A DNA stretch of 64,000 nt from positions 703,501 through 767,500 of the forward strand of contig JAQPZY010001148.1 of the NCBI GenBank assembly GCA_029931535.1. Reading direction: 5' to 3'. This DNA is from Margaritifera margaritifera. Its lineage: Eukaryota; Mollusca; Bivalvia; Unionida; Margaritiferidae. Of the stretch, positions 12,401 to 22,283 are shown one piece after another (positions within the stretch are counted from its first letter, which is position 1; the number at the start of each line of letters is the position of its first letter). Made by a program: the position numbers and the translations under genes. The notes beneath the pieces were generated by a model. It saw nothing but the letters and a program-made list of their open reading frames with translations. It made no database searches and was not told the origin of the DNA.

Positions 12401-15400
12401 GAGATGAAAAATCTAATTTTAAATAAATATCTTAAGTTTGCTAATTAGAGCAGAGAGTGTTCTCCTGAAACCCAAATAATCAATTGAACAGAATAGAGGC
12501 AGTTTAAGCAATAATCTTATTGGGACTTTGGCATGCATCAACATTTGCACCCATCAATAATTGTATTGGGACATTGGCATCAACATTTGCACCCATCAAT
12601 AATTGTATTGGGACATTGGCATCAACATTTGCACCCATCAATAATCTTATTGGGACATTGGCATGCATCAACATTTGCACCCATCAATAATCTTATTGGG
12701 ACATTGGCATCAACATTTACACCCATCAATAATCTTACTGGGACATTGGCATGCATCAACATTTGCACCCATCAATAATCTTATTGGGACATTGGCATTA
12801 ACATTTGCACCCATCAATAATCTTATTGGGACATTGGCATCAACATTTGCACCCATCAATAATCTTATTGGGACATTGGCATCAACATTTGCATTCATCA
12901 ATAATCTTATTGGGACATTGGCATCAACATTTGCACCCATCAATAATTTTATTGGGACATTGGCATGCATCAACATTTGCACCCATCAATAATTTTATTG
13001 GGACATTGGCATCAACATTTGCACCTATCAATAATTTTATTGGGACATTGGCATCAACATTTGCACCCATCAATAATCTTATTGGGACATTGGCATCAAC
13101 ATTTGCACTCATAAATAATCTTATTGGGACATTGGCATCAACATTTGCACCCATCAATAATTTTATTGGGACATTGGCATCAACATTTGCACCCATCAAT
13201 AATCTTATTGGGACATTGTCATCAACATTTGCACCCATCAATAATCTTATTGGGACATTGGCATCAACATTTGCACCCATCAATAATCTTATTGGGACAT
13301 TGGCATCAATATTTGCACCCAGTTTGGTTAAAGTTATGTGCAAGATACTACAAATTTTCCTTTTTTGTGGGCATCAATTTATGTTCGCTGGTACCCGGCC
13401 TAAATTGGCAAGCCAATATCATAGTCTGTTAACTAGACTAAGTAAAATTTGTGTCTCCTAACTAGTTAGTCAGTGATGTTATTTGCACAGCAGTGATATC
13501 ATTCTCATAACTGCTAGTTTGAAAACTTCACCCTGAACTGCAATGTTTGGTTCGAGCTTCATATTGGCGCGATGTATCATGGGGAAAATCTACAGAGATT
13601 CTATACTTTCACTAAAATGGAGGATGTGACACAGTTGTTAGAGAAGAGTTTGTATAGTTTTAAAATGCTATAAAATGTTGACAATAAGCACACAAACATA
13701 TGAAAGAAAATCTTATGTGGGAAATAAGCATACATATGCCTTGCTCTAAATATATAGCAGAAAATGACACATATGTGAGCAAAAGAAAAACAAGTTTTAA
13801 GATTTTATGACCTTAAAATGAGTTTTCTAATGCGTATTTTGTTCCTAATTTGGTGAATAGTAAAACTATAAACAGTGTTCAGAAAGTCAGATAGCCCAAT
13901 ACCTAGGGCCTCTCCAGTTTTAGATTTGTCTGTTGGACTTGTCAAAATTAAAACAAAACCACCACCATGTTGATCTAATTTGCCTGTCAAAACAATCAGC
14001 AACCAAATGTGGGATGGGTTTTTTTGTGGACTTCCTAAAACAAAACACTAGTACAGGATAAATATTCATCTGCCTGCTCGAGTACATTTGTAGGTCTCTC
14101 ACCCTTAAGAAGATTATCTCCATATTTATATTTAAAGCTATAAACTTTGTATACAAAATGAAGATCATGACACGTACATAAATAGGGAGCAATATTATTT
14201 ATGTTCTCCATATTTCATTGGTGATATATAATTATGTCACTTGTGCTAAATTAATTCTAAATAGCTGATTGGGTGTTTTATGTCCCTTGTTATTGCTTAC
14301 AGAACATTGCATCATGGGTAATCTTATCCACCAATATCCGAGCAGTTGCTTGACAATTAAGCTAAGGTAGGGGATTAGTGATGTATCAAGGCACCTCTCA
14401 CAGTATTTGTCACCTTTGATGAACAGAGATTATTTTAATCCATTAGTTCACCGAGCCGATGATTCCACTGAAATATGGTGTGGGTATATTCCTTATTGTT
14501 ATGCATTCAATGTACTGTGTCATAAATTAATTACCAAATTTAAAGCTGTTGCTTTCTAAAGATGAAAATAGTACTGATTGCGAAAGAATATATAAAAAAG
14601 TTGCTTTAAGTGAAATGGAACCAAACGTTGCGTTCACAAGGTCACATAATTGTTGCAGAAATGCAGTGTAAAGCTTAAACTATTTTGGTACTAAGTACTG
14701 GTTGACATCAGGGTCTGAAGAAAAAACATTACTTTAAAATTAAATGGAAGCAATTTTGTTAGTAAACAAAGTCACATAATGTTAGTAAACAAAGTCACAT
14801 CATTTTTGCTTAAGTAAGACTGTAATGCATAAATGATTTTGAGAGACAAAAAGCCACATAAATTACAAGTCAATACAAACAATGTATTTTGGTATATCTT
14901 TCTTTAATTATAGCAGTTGGTTACAATGTATAAAAATAATAATGAGGAATATGGCCGTTATGGAAATTTAAGTGGAATTTGAATCATGGCCTGTATCTGA
15001 AATGATAATTATTTTATTATAGGTTTAAGCATATTTTTATTGCAAACAATGCATTTGAGATTGGCTAAAAAGTTTTAACAACTTAATATCGCTTTGCCCA
15101 TACAAAAATACTTTCTAATACAAAACGTTTAAGATTGCTAGCCAGTGCACACAATTTTATTCTTGATTTATGCAGTTTATTGGTCTGATTCTGTCTACAT
15201 GCTATCAATCATGTCTTTAATCAAACATCTTTTAATAATATGCTGTTAAATTAAACTATAAAAACAGTCCAAATAATTATATCAGAATAGATTCACTATC
15301 GATCATAAGTGCATATGAAAAGCAAGCACATATACCCTTCGGTAGTTTCAAAAATAAGTGTATACATTTATTATCCCAATTTTACACTGGGGTAGTGACA

Positions 15401-17050
15401 CCTTTGTTGATACTTCAATTTATGGATATGTCTCTGACAGAAATGATTAAACTACCGTACATACTTGTTTATGCAAACTGCACAGACCCAGATCTGCCAT
15501 CGCATAATGCGCCAGCAGATCTGGGTCTCTGCAGGTTGTTTGGAGTAATCAGGAGAACAAACAACATAGACTCTGAACTGCTGGCACATTATGTGACATT
15601 AAATCAGAGTCTATGTTGTTTGTACACATTATGTGACATTAAATCAGAGTCTATGTTGTTTGTACACATTATGTGACATTAAATCAGAGTCTATGTTGTT
15701 TGTACACATTATGTGACATTAAATCAGAGTCTATGTTGTTTGTTCAGTAGTTTAAAAAATAAGCGTATACGTTTATTACTTCATTTTGTGGATATGTCTC
15801 TGACAGAAATGGTATAACTACCGTATATACTTGCTTATAAGTTGAGTCCAAAAGCAAAGTGCACACACACCAGATCTGCAGGTTGTTTGGAGTAATCAGG
15901 AGAACAAACAACATATACTCTGAACTGCTGGCAGGGTCTATGTTGTTTGGAGTAATCAGGAGAAGAAACAACATATACTCTAAACTGCTGGCAGGGTTTA
16001 TGTTGTTTTTAATTGGACTGGACTTATAAGCGAGTATATACCATATATGGAAACACTCATTACATCATTTATGTTTAGTAGCAAACAAGAAATCTGCAAA
16101 TTGATACCCCTCAAATAAAAGTGACTTTACATTATTTAATTGCAGTTGTTCTGTAAATAGTCAAGCAGTTCTTCAGCAGATTTTATCAATGTACATGTAG
16201 TAGAAAGGTCTTGTACCTAATTAGTATAGCGTGCCTGACTCACGACCCAAAGGGTACGGGTTCGAATCCTACCATCGGACCAGCCTAGGTCAGCTACCAT
16301 GGTGTGTCCTTGGGCAAGGCACTTTACTCCAATTGCCACGGCACTAAATAACCTACTTGTGTTGCTGTGCCGTAAAGCACCAAACCAAACCAAAACCTAA
16401 TTAGTACATGCATATAGTAGCAAGGTCTTGTACCCAATTAGTACATACATGTATTACTATCATTTTACTCTACTGCCACTATGATTTTATCATTTAAGGA
16501 CTTTATATGTTGTGGCATAAGATGTACACATTACTCCCATTTTACTTTGCAATTTTTAATACCAACAGCTGCTGATATTTTGAATGATATATGATATTTA
16601 TAAATTTCATACTGTCAGGTTGGGAGCTCTTCCTAATGGCCACAAAACTTCAGATTATTATTTGTAAAATCCTGTATTAAGAAGTATCATTTTCTTCAAT
16701 TTCAAATCAACTCTGAAGATAACATCAATGTGTTCCCAGTAATGTTGTCAAGATCAGAGAAGGAAGTTTGATATATATTGTCTCTATATTGTGATATTGG
16801 AGATATGCTCTTCAACAAATATTTTTGTTCAATTTCAGACTGGTTCCCTAATGAGCCAAATGATGGCCATATGGAATACCTGCTGTTCTTCATTGCAGGT
16901 CTGATGGTATTTAATTTGCTGATATTCATTGTGGTTGCCAGATGGTACAAGTACAAAAAACCTAAATTGGTTGAGGACACTATAGTTGTGACGTATGACA
17001 GTGTTGGAGCAGAGGTGTCATTTGGGAATAATGAGAGCACCAAGTTATGA
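1156..17050 (+). CDS. SLC15A4-like: SLC15A4/PHT1-like proton-coupled peptide/histidine transporter, 3' part (five exons)
   Basis: The five exons join in phase into about 301 residues, the C-terminal half of a POT/PTR (SLC15) transporter. Family members import di-/tripeptides, and PHT types also histidine, with protons; SLC15A4 acts on endolysosomal membranes. About six hydrophobic segments match TM7-12: LPVFILIIVYW, VALLNIFNTLIILILIPIM, GIGMILAALSMVYAG, VPEFALIGSSEVFTS, GLMMGLFLMTAGLGSYL and YLLFFIAGLMVFNLLIFIVV. The RMGIGMILAALSM and PEFALIGSSEVF blocks are POT signatures. All introns are GT-AG. The first visible exon begins inside a codon, so the start and TM1-6 lie upstream of the window. 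Subfamily choice (SLC15A4 over SLC15A3 or SLC15A1/2) rests on the short loop between TM9 and TM10 and the compact end, and is less sure than the family. No internal stop or frameshift was seen, so the gene looks intact. Confidence 0.92.
1341..4362 (+). other. SLC15A4-like intron with a degenerate AT-rich repeat
   Basis: GT-AG intron of about 3.0 kb. Its middle (about 2280-3020) repeats a loose theme of 'aaggaacaaac..gcagaagaaattTATTgt'. A tighter block of about 35-bp units lies at 2586-2730. Nothing else is recognised; the rest is unique AT-rich DNA. Confidence 0.7.
2586..2730. repeat. Short tandem repeat, about 35-bp unit, four copies
   Basis: The block 'aattctaggaacacacaaaa' followed by 'gaaatgtatgatat' recurs four times with few changes. 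It sits inside a wider degenerate field of related motifs between about 2280 and 3020. Confidence 0.75.
4363..4549 (+). CDS. SLC15A4-like: SLC15A4-like exon (TM8)
   Basis: It follows a pyrimidine-rich acceptor (CTTGACTTTCAG, ending 4362) and ends at ATGG/GTAAAT. It begins in phase with the previous exon and encodes MSTSLFLQSERMDIRVGG and then the membrane segment NTLIILILIPIMDRIVYPLL. The ATG at 4363 is only an internal codon, not a gene start. Confidence 0.9.
6021..6164. repeat. 36-bp tandem repeat, four copies
   Basis: The unit starts agtctcaaaaatgac and continues ttgccagtgatgatcattctc. The four copies are nearly identical; the first has 'acatgcc' for 'acttgcc' and the last breaks off at 'attccgacc'. 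The period is a multiple of three, so two - strand frames stay open through it without being genes. Confidence 0.9.
7307..8719. mobile_element. Candidate DNA transposon or composite MITE with CAGGGATTTACA ends
   Basis: The left end CAGGGATTTACA (7307) and the right end, its reverse complement finishing at 8719, share 12 bases. Both are flanked by the direct repeat ACTTAAT (7300-7306 and 8720-8726). A second inverted copy of the end lies at about 7640-7656, and its match to the left end extends to about 25 bases (including attttataaa). The piece 7307-7656 may therefore be one MITE inside or beside a longer element. A 7-bp duplication is close to hAT-type size (8 bp). No transposase was recognised. 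Confidence 0.5.
8888..9076 (+). CDS. SLC15A4-like: SLC15A4-like exon (TM9 and start of TM10)
   Basis: The acceptor AG is at 8886-8887 and the donor GT at 9077-9078. It completes the Gly codon of the RMG motif and encodes GIGMILAALSMVYAGIIEIY, a lumenal stretch, and PEFALIGSSEVFTSIS. The last two blocks are the most diagnostic POT-family sequence in the gene. Confidence 0.93.
9428..9486. repeat. (TA)n microsatellite
   Basis: An uninterrupted run of about 29 TA dinucleotides. Confidence 0.97.
9540..10240. repeat. Degenerate tandem repeat, about 140-150-bp unit, with AGGTCA-like hexamers
   Basis: About five diverged units recur. Each has 'ttttggggtTaaaaggtcaaa', then a 'ggtcaaggtcactga' block, 'gaaagaagaaaatggtttctgca', 'ttttagttctggac', and 'tggatggcttgtactagg'. 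Spacing between the 'ggtcaaaggtcaag' blocks (about 9583, 9730, 9872, 10003, 10210) is irregular. Related fragments occur near 32190-32240 and, reversed, near 33490-33530, so this is a dispersed family as well as a local array. Confidence 0.7.
10341..10650. repeat. 24-bp minisatellite, about 13 copies
   Basis: The unit gcttccgtgtcaagtatgta plus tttt repeats almost perfectly, with occasional 'aaatatg' variants. Because 24 is divisible by three, all three + frames read through with a short cysteine/phenylalanine-rich repeat. These are artefacts of the period and not evidence of a protein. Confidence 0.95.
10866..10990 (+). repeat. Decayed tRNA-derived SINE copy
   Basis: A box-B-like GGTTTAAGTCC at 10875-10885 is followed by 'gaccgggctggttatgtc', 'tgggcacgatactttaccc' and 'cattaaacaacgatcaat'. 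These match in order the better copies near 16220 and 59770. The tRNA head is mostly lost. Confidence 0.55.
11139..11273 (+). CDS. SLC15A4-like: SLC15A4-like exon (end of TM10, TM11)
   Basis: The acceptor TTTGTACAG ends at 11138 and the donor ATG/GTATAT is at 11274. It encodes GLEFAYSQAPTFMQGLMMGL and then LFLMTAGLGSYLTTLIVYIV. The E-F-x-Y-S-Q-A-P run just after TM10 is strongly conserved in POT transporters. Confidence 0.92.
12511..13320. repeat. 42-bp minisatellite, about 19 copies
   Basis: The unit runs attgggacattggcatcaac and then atttgcacccatcaataatctt. Some copies carry a 4-bp insertion (gcatgcatcaac), giving 46-bp units that switch reading frame. The array is open on both strands over hundreds of bases purely because 42 is a multiple of three. 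Confidence 0.95.
15341..15744. mobile_element. MITE-like repeat, copy A, with a hairpin and a 40-bp array
   Basis: The segment 'agtttcaaaaataagtgtat' to 'ctaccgtacatacttgttta' is repeated at 15747-15840, so copies A and B are a local duplication. Copy A has a perfect 14-bp inverted repeat, AGACCCAGATCTGC at 15484-15497 against 15515-15528, with a 17-base loop. It ends in a 40-bp tandem array. Related sequence recurs at about 31870-32030. Confidence 0.6.
15585..15744. repeat. 40-bp tandem repeat, four copies
   Basis: The unit cacattatgtgacattaaat plus cagagtctatgttgtttgta is present four times with almost no change. It appears to have arisen by expansion of the inner part of copy A of the neighbouring element. 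Confidence 0.9.
15819..16045. mobile_element. MITE-like element, copy B, with about 32-bp terminal inverted repeats
   Basis: The left end 'taccgtatatacttgcttat' with 'aagttgagtcca' (15819-15850) pairs with 'tggactggacttataagcga' plus 'gtatataccata' (about 16013-16044), with roughly 80 per cent match. Inside are two copies of 'gttgtttggagtaatcagga' and of 'aacaacatatactct'. There is no coding region, so it is non-autonomous. Confidence 0.6.
16219..16396 (+). repeat. tRNA-derived SINE, best copy in the window
   Basis: A tRNA-like head has a box-A-like TAGTATAGCGTGCCTGACTC and a perfect box B, GGTTCGAATCC (16259-16269). The body has 'tgtgtccttgggcaaggcac' and 'tttactccaattgccacgg', and the tail ends 'aaagcaccaaaccaaaccaa'. 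The conserved body block resembles the V-SINE/RUDI group known from molluscs; that family name is a guess. It lies in the last SLC15A4-like intron. Confidence 0.75.
16839..17050 (+). CDS. SLC15A4-like: SLC15A4-like terminal exon (TM12 and C-tail)
   Basis: The acceptor AATTTCAG ends at 16838. The exon starts DWFPNEPNDGHMEYLLFF, runs through the last membrane helix (IAGLMVFNLLIFIVVARW) and a basic stop-transfer patch (YKYKKPK), and closes with a polar tail ending STKL and a TGA at 17048-17050. The N-x-G-H-x-x-Y pattern before TM12 is typical of the PHT branch. Confidence 0.92.
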
Positions 17051-17530
17051 TCTAGCAGCAAAAGAACTTTAAAGCTAAAAAAAACTACTATGAAATATGA
17101 ACCAAACAGCTAAGAGTGGGTCCAAAACTTTTGGGCAACGGTCACTATTAGCCATTAGTTTCGTGAAACCAGAATGAATAATAAATAATTTGGAACCCAG
17201 CAAAAGTATATTTTATGCTGCTTAACTCAAGTTCCACTAAAACAAAATAAAAATGAAGAAAAACCTGTACAGGCTACTCGTGTAGCATACGGTTGTAATA
17301 TTGTTTTCATATTCAGGATACATACAAGAATAAATCTGGAAATTTATTGTCTTGCCTGTGGCAAGTGTCACCCAACTCCACCTCACACATAAACCCCTTC
17401 AGATCGATGTAGATCTTCCTCATACCAACTGGTAATCTCATGCATAGTTTGATGACTTTACTGACAAACTATTTTACATATGGGAGAAAAGTGATTTGAT
17501 AATAACAATAAATGAATGGAAACTTGATTA
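17051..17530 (+). other. Probable 3' UTR of the SLC15A4-like gene
   Basis: This AT-rich sequence follows the stop codon with no further coding signal. AATAAA hexamers lie at 17180-17185 and 17507-17512 (a further AATAAA-like string is near 17245), so the transcript could end at several places. The real cleavage site cannot be fixed without RNA data. Confidence 0.5.
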
Positions 17531-19013
17531 CAACAGAGTGACAGCGGATTGGTGATGGATGGTATGTCGACAACTAATCATATCTTATTCTACATTTGTA
17601 GTAGCCAGAGTCAAAGTCAGAAATTTGCATGCAAATATTTAACATTTGTTGTATTAGTAGCTTAACTAACATAAAAGGTATAAAATGACAATAAAATCCA
17701 TATATGATAGTATTTTCTCTTTCAATTTTTACCAACCTAATCAGAGTGGAATTTAGTATTTAGTAATTTGTAAGTAGCCATAACAGAGAAATGAAATCAA
17801 CTACTGATGAAATCCAATCACACTATATACAGAACAAGATGGTCTAAATAGGACAATATGCACACCTCACAAAAAGTGTGGAAGGGTTGTTGATTATGAC
17901 CAAGTCCTATATCTGGTTGACTTACCATTATGCTTAAGCCTTTCGGCTACTTAACAATATGTCTTATAACAGTACTATAATATTTCAATGGCAGAAATAT
18001 GTATCTTACTTATATTCTAATATTTCAATATGTGTTGCCAAGTAGGATAGCATCCACATATTTGTAAAATAGTCTCTTCCCTGTATGCAATCAGGCCTCC
18101 GCAATCATATCAAACACATACTTTAAAGGTACCAATTCCAGTCAGCCAATCTTGCCATTCTATGATATTCTTTGATTTTAGGCTAAGTAGAGGATTTTTA
18201 TGTATACATATGTAAACTGCAGACATAATTTTTAGTTATGTGAACAGTTGATGGCTGTCTATAATAGTACATAGACATGTCTCAATTAAGTACAGATATT
18301 GAACATATTTGGATATGTGATTATTTGCTGGTAATATTTTGTATGTAGTTTTCTTTGGTAACAACATTTTTAACAACAAGCCAAGAAATTTAAGTATATA
18401 CATAGAGGGCAATACGTCATACATTATTAATGTCACACTTGTAATGATAGATCTATTACTTTATTTGCTATAGGAAATTTGCACAGTCTTTGTATACGAT
18501 TGATACAGTTGTGTAAGATGCATTTATTTTTGTAACGCTTTTTCCAATTTTGCAAAAATATTGTATAGTTGAAATTTAAATTAAAACTAATGCAACAGCT
18601 TCTTTGTGGTCAGCTGTCATGCATTCCATTATTGTTGAAGTATACAACTTCCAAATATTAGCCTGAAATGTATGTCTGCATTATTACCCGTCTTTAGTCC
18701 AAGTCATACAATTTTTAAAAACTTTAAAAAATTGCCCCAGACATATTAATGAAATATATATGCTATTCACTCGATACAAGGAAATATCCTCTATGTATTG
18801 ACAAAATGATATTTTACAAATAATTTTCGTTGTTTATGTAGGGTACCTGAACAGGTTTTCGTGTCATCAACAGCTAACAATGTTTGCGTGCAAACGATGC
18901 TAAAACAACCACACATAAAATGCTTGATCTCGGCAAACAAGTTCGGAAGACATGTCGCCCTTTATTATTAGATAATCTAAAAATTGTATGTAATTTAGTG
19001 AATTTCACTAAAA
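17531..19013. other. Intergenic AT-rich DNA
   Basis: No exon, RNA gene or repeat family is recognised between the likely end of the transporter transcript and the LINE remnant. Confidence 0.6.
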
Positions 19014-19924
19014 TTGAATGCTGAAGAAGTCTGGAGTGCCCTGAGCTCAGTTATCTACGAGTCAGCTATCACCACATTTGGTAACAACACGACTCAAAAC
19101 AAAGACTGCTTTGAGATCCACGCAGACAAAATGGTGCCAGTGACAGATGCAAAGGATGCTGCCTACAGAGAACACAATCTAAATCCAACCCCAGAAACAC
19201 TTCGGGCTTTCCAGTCTGCAAAGAGAGGTGCAGAATACAGTCAGGCAGTGCGCAAATCAGTACTGGGTAGATGTATGCCAGGAAATACATACCGCATCAG
19301 ACACAGGAAACATACGCGCCATGTATGACGGGATAGAGAAGGCCTTGGCCTATTGTAAAAGTTGCCCTCTTGAAGGCACTGGATGGCGAGGTGATCACCG
19401 ACATGGGCAAGCCGATATCTCGCTGGGTGAAGCACACCTCGAGCTGTACTCCCGCGAAACGGACATATCACATCTAGCGCTTGATGCACTACCAGAGTTA
19501 CCTCTCATGGAAGAGCTCGACGAGGTGCAAACAGTGCTCGAGCTCAACCGAGCCATAGATTCCTTGGCAAGCGGAAAGGCGCCCAAAAAGGACGGAATTC
19601 TAGCCGCAGTACTCAAGAGAGGAAAGTCCAGCCTGTTACCACATCTCTATGACCTCTTTCTCTTCTGTTGGAGGGAAGGAACATTTCCGTAGCACATGCG
19701 CCACGCCAACATCATCTGGCTAAACAAGAATAAAGTCGGCTTTAGTGTGGCTTTAGAACAGGCCGATCAACAGTAGATATGATCATCTCCCTACGCCAAA
19801 AGCAAGAGAAATGCAGAGAGCAGCAGAAACCATTCCACACTGTCTTTGTCGACCTCACCAAGGCATTTGATACGATCAGAAGAGCAGGACTCTTTAATAT
19901 ACCTGGGAAGATCGGCTGCCTCCC

Positions 19925-19950
19925 ACCCCCCCCCCCACCCCCCCCCCCTT
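19925..19950. repeat. C-rich tract inside the LINE
   Basis: A run of C with a single A replaces a few codons between KIGCLP and the next RT block. It looks like slippage expansion after the element died. Confidence 0.85.
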
Positions 19951-20340
19951 CTCCCGAAACTCATCAGCTTGATCCGTTCATTTCACGATACCATGCGAGG
20001 CACGGTATAGTTTGATAGCTCCACGTCCGACAGCTTAGAGATCAAGTATGGAGTGAAACAAGGCTGCGTCCTGGCACCAACACACTTTGGCATCTTCTTC
20101 TCTGTACTCCTTAACTCTGCCATCGACGCGGGAAATGAATTGCGTCTACCTGTATACGAAGTCCGATAGAAAATTTACAACCCAGCAAGGCTAAAAGCCA
20201 AGACCAAAATACGGCACATCCTGATGAGAGAACTTGTGTTCGCAACGATGCAGCACTGATTGCCCAAGCAGAAAGCCGGCTTCAGAAACTTATGAACTGT
20301 CTCTCTGATGCATGCTCCATGTTCTTTCTCACCATTAGCG

Positions 20341-20550
20341 CAGTAGCGGCGCGAGGGGGTCGGTGGGTGTCAATTTCCCCCGAGCGTAGGGCGGGAGCTT
20401 TATTTATTGCAGCTGTAACCGGGGCGTAGATGGCGGTGGTGGGTGGTGGTGGAGGATGGCAAATGACATAAACACTGTTCTTTATGGCAAAGTACCAGGT
20501 GCATCTAAAGAACATTGCCCCCGACGCCTAGAACCCTCGCGCTCCCACTG
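20341..20550. mobile_element. hAT-like MITE nested in the LINE
   Basis: A GC-rich 210-bp insert interrupts the LINE reading between LTIS (just before 20341) and the VVMGHG block (from 20568). Its ends are inverted repeats: CAGTAGCGGCGCGAGGG at the left and the complement of CAGTGGGAGCGCGAGGG at the right (14 of 17 bases). CAGTGGCGG-type ends are usual in hAT elements. The flanks 'cattagcg' and 'cattatta' share CATTA, consistent with a decayed 8-bp duplication. It has no coding capacity. Confidence 0.65.
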
Positions 20551-21010
20551 CATTATTATCCTGAAAACGGTAGTCATGGGACATGGCGTTGCACAGCAGC
20601 CAGCAATCACACTCGATAGCATTCACCTGCAGGAAGTCAGCAAGTTCTGCTACCTAGGATCTACAGTGACCGACAACCTCTCACTTGACGAAATCAGCAC
20701 ACGCATCGGAAATGCGACAACCACCTTCGGCAGACTCACAAAACGCGCCTGGGATAACAACAAACTTACCATCAAGACTAAGATGCTTATCTATCAACCC
20801 TATGTCCTTAGTATCCTGCTGTATGGCAGCGAAACATGGACTACCTACAGTCGCCAAGAGAAGACATTCAACAGTTTCCACCTCTGCTGCATAAGTCGCA
20901 TCCGTGGTACCACATGGAAGGACAAGATCACCAGCGCTGACGTGCTTGCACAGGCCAAACTACAAAGCATTATGGCACTTCTTAAACAGAAACAGCTGCG
21001 CTGGCTTTTG

Positions 21011-22222
21011 AAACTTAAACATTTTTCAATAAAGTTAAGCAAAACCCACTTAAGGGAGATTGTTTACATTTAGAAGGCAATCTTTTATGCATTTGTATAA
21101 GACGTAATGTGATTTAGAGCCTATAAAAGCACTTCTAAATTTTGTATTTGTTTTAGAACTTATTGGAATGGGATTTGTGTGGGGTGAGGGTATACATAGT
21201 TTGCTAAGTTATTTTTTTAATATTTAATTGGGCGTATGTGTTTCACAAACACAAAGTAAATTTGTTTCTTTACTCTTTTCAATAGGTTTTAACGTTTTCA
21301 GGAGGTTGTGGGAATATTATATCATGACGTTAAACAATAACGTTGTAGCAACGTTCCAGCAAATTCACCAATTCATGTTGCCACAAAGTAATATAACAAC
21401 GTTGCCATAACTATGAAACAATGTTGCTTGGTTCATCTCTTGTTTAATTTATCACATCTGGTCACTGTGCATGAACTTGACAGCACCGTTAAAGTATTTA
21501 TCATGTTTTCTGACTTTTACTATTATTCCCTTTTTTCACCACAAAAGCATTTGCAAGTATCTATTTTGTATGAAACATGATATTCGTGAGAATGTTGAGC
21601 CTGTATAGCTTTTGTATGGCTACTGTACGAGCAATACTTAACATCTAGGCCATTATCAGAATAATATTATCATAAGAGAAACAAATGCAACGGACAATGA
21701 TATTTTCCTAATTCCACACAGTGTGGTGTAAGCGTATTCTGTTGTAAGACTTGATCATAAGTAAGAGAGTGAGAAAATGTTGATTTTGTCATCAAGCTGG
21801 AAACTTCCCTTAAATAGATGTCAATCATTTTATAATATTTCAAAGCTCCACATTTTCATTACAAGAATTACAAAATGCTTGAATAAATTTTAAACATTAT
21901 ACATCATTTTTAGAAGCAACAACTAAGTCTGCAAGTAATTTCAAATTAGATTTAGCACGACACCTTGATTAAAATGAAGATTGTAGCCATCGTCCTGAAA
22001 TGAAATAACACATTCTCAACATTTTTTCGTTCAGCTTTATCTTGATGAGAATATCAAGGAAATTTGACACAATGTTTATGAGAATAGCAAAAGAAATTTG
22101 ACAGAATCATAAGTTATATTTTCTTATTTAGCGTTAAATTTACATTTCACACAAACAAACTGAAAGATGAAACGAATCTATTGCAGCTAATTCTGTCCAT
22201 ACTATTAAAAACCGTTTCTTAC
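21011..22222. other. Intergenic AT-rich DNA
   Basis: No gene or clear repeat was seen. A few short 'aacgttg' motifs repeat near 21285-21425. Confidence 0.55.
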
Positions 22223-22283
22223 CTTGAGAGTCTGTAGATTGTTGCTCAACTGCTGCCACTTCAGATATGTTATCTGCCATCAT
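22223..22283 (-). CDS. Possible first coding exon of an unidentified gene
   Basis: On the - strand an ATGATG at 22283 opens MMADNISEVAAVEQQSTDSQ and reaches a strong donor, CTCAAG/GTAAGA, at 22223. Just upstream on that strand lie the NRF-1-like palindrome GCGCATGCG (22290-22298), another CATGCGCG (about 22346), an inverted CCAAT near 22335 and locally raised CpG content, as in a TATA-less promoter. The encoded stretch is acidic and glutamine/serine rich, like the N-terminus of some nuclear proteins, but I do not recognise it. No second exon was found at lower coordinates, so this is a hypothesis. Confidence 0.3.

Larger units (their letters stand above)
11274..16838 (+). other. SLC15A4-like last intron (5.6 kb)
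   Basis: GT-AG intron. It carries a 42-bp minisatellite (12511-13320), a duplicated inverted-repeat element with a 40-bp array (15341-16045) and a SINE (16219-16396). The stretches 11274-12510 and 13321-15340 are AT-rich and unremarkable. Confidence 0.75.
19014..21010 (+). pseudogene. 5'-truncated, decayed LINE (non-LTR retrotransposon) reverse transcriptase
   Basis: The stretch carries, in order and in shifting frames, blocks of a non-LTR retrotransposon ORF2. These are a pre-RT region (EIHTASDTGNIRAMYDGIEK, about 19277), LASGKAPKKDGI (about 19565), FVDLTKAFDTI (about 19842), YGVKQGCVLAPTHF (about 20047), an LVFA..D block at about 20233-20260 where the FADD active site is broken by a missing base, and the post-RT part FCYLGSTVTDNL to LYGSETWTTYSRQE (20644-20855). 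The endonuclease half is absent, as expected from 5' truncation. Stops, indels, an expanded C-tract and a nested MITE show it is dead. The closest types are the jockey/I-like LINEs common in molluscs; the clade is uncertain. Confidence 0.88.

Noticed and set aside
12510..13461. A 218-codon + frame and a 139-codon - frame
   Set aside because: Artefacts of the 42-bp minisatellite inside the last transporter intron.
16219..16290. A possible functional tRNA gene
   Set aside because: Box A and box B are present but no cloverleaf with paired acceptor stem was seen, and a SINE body follows directly.
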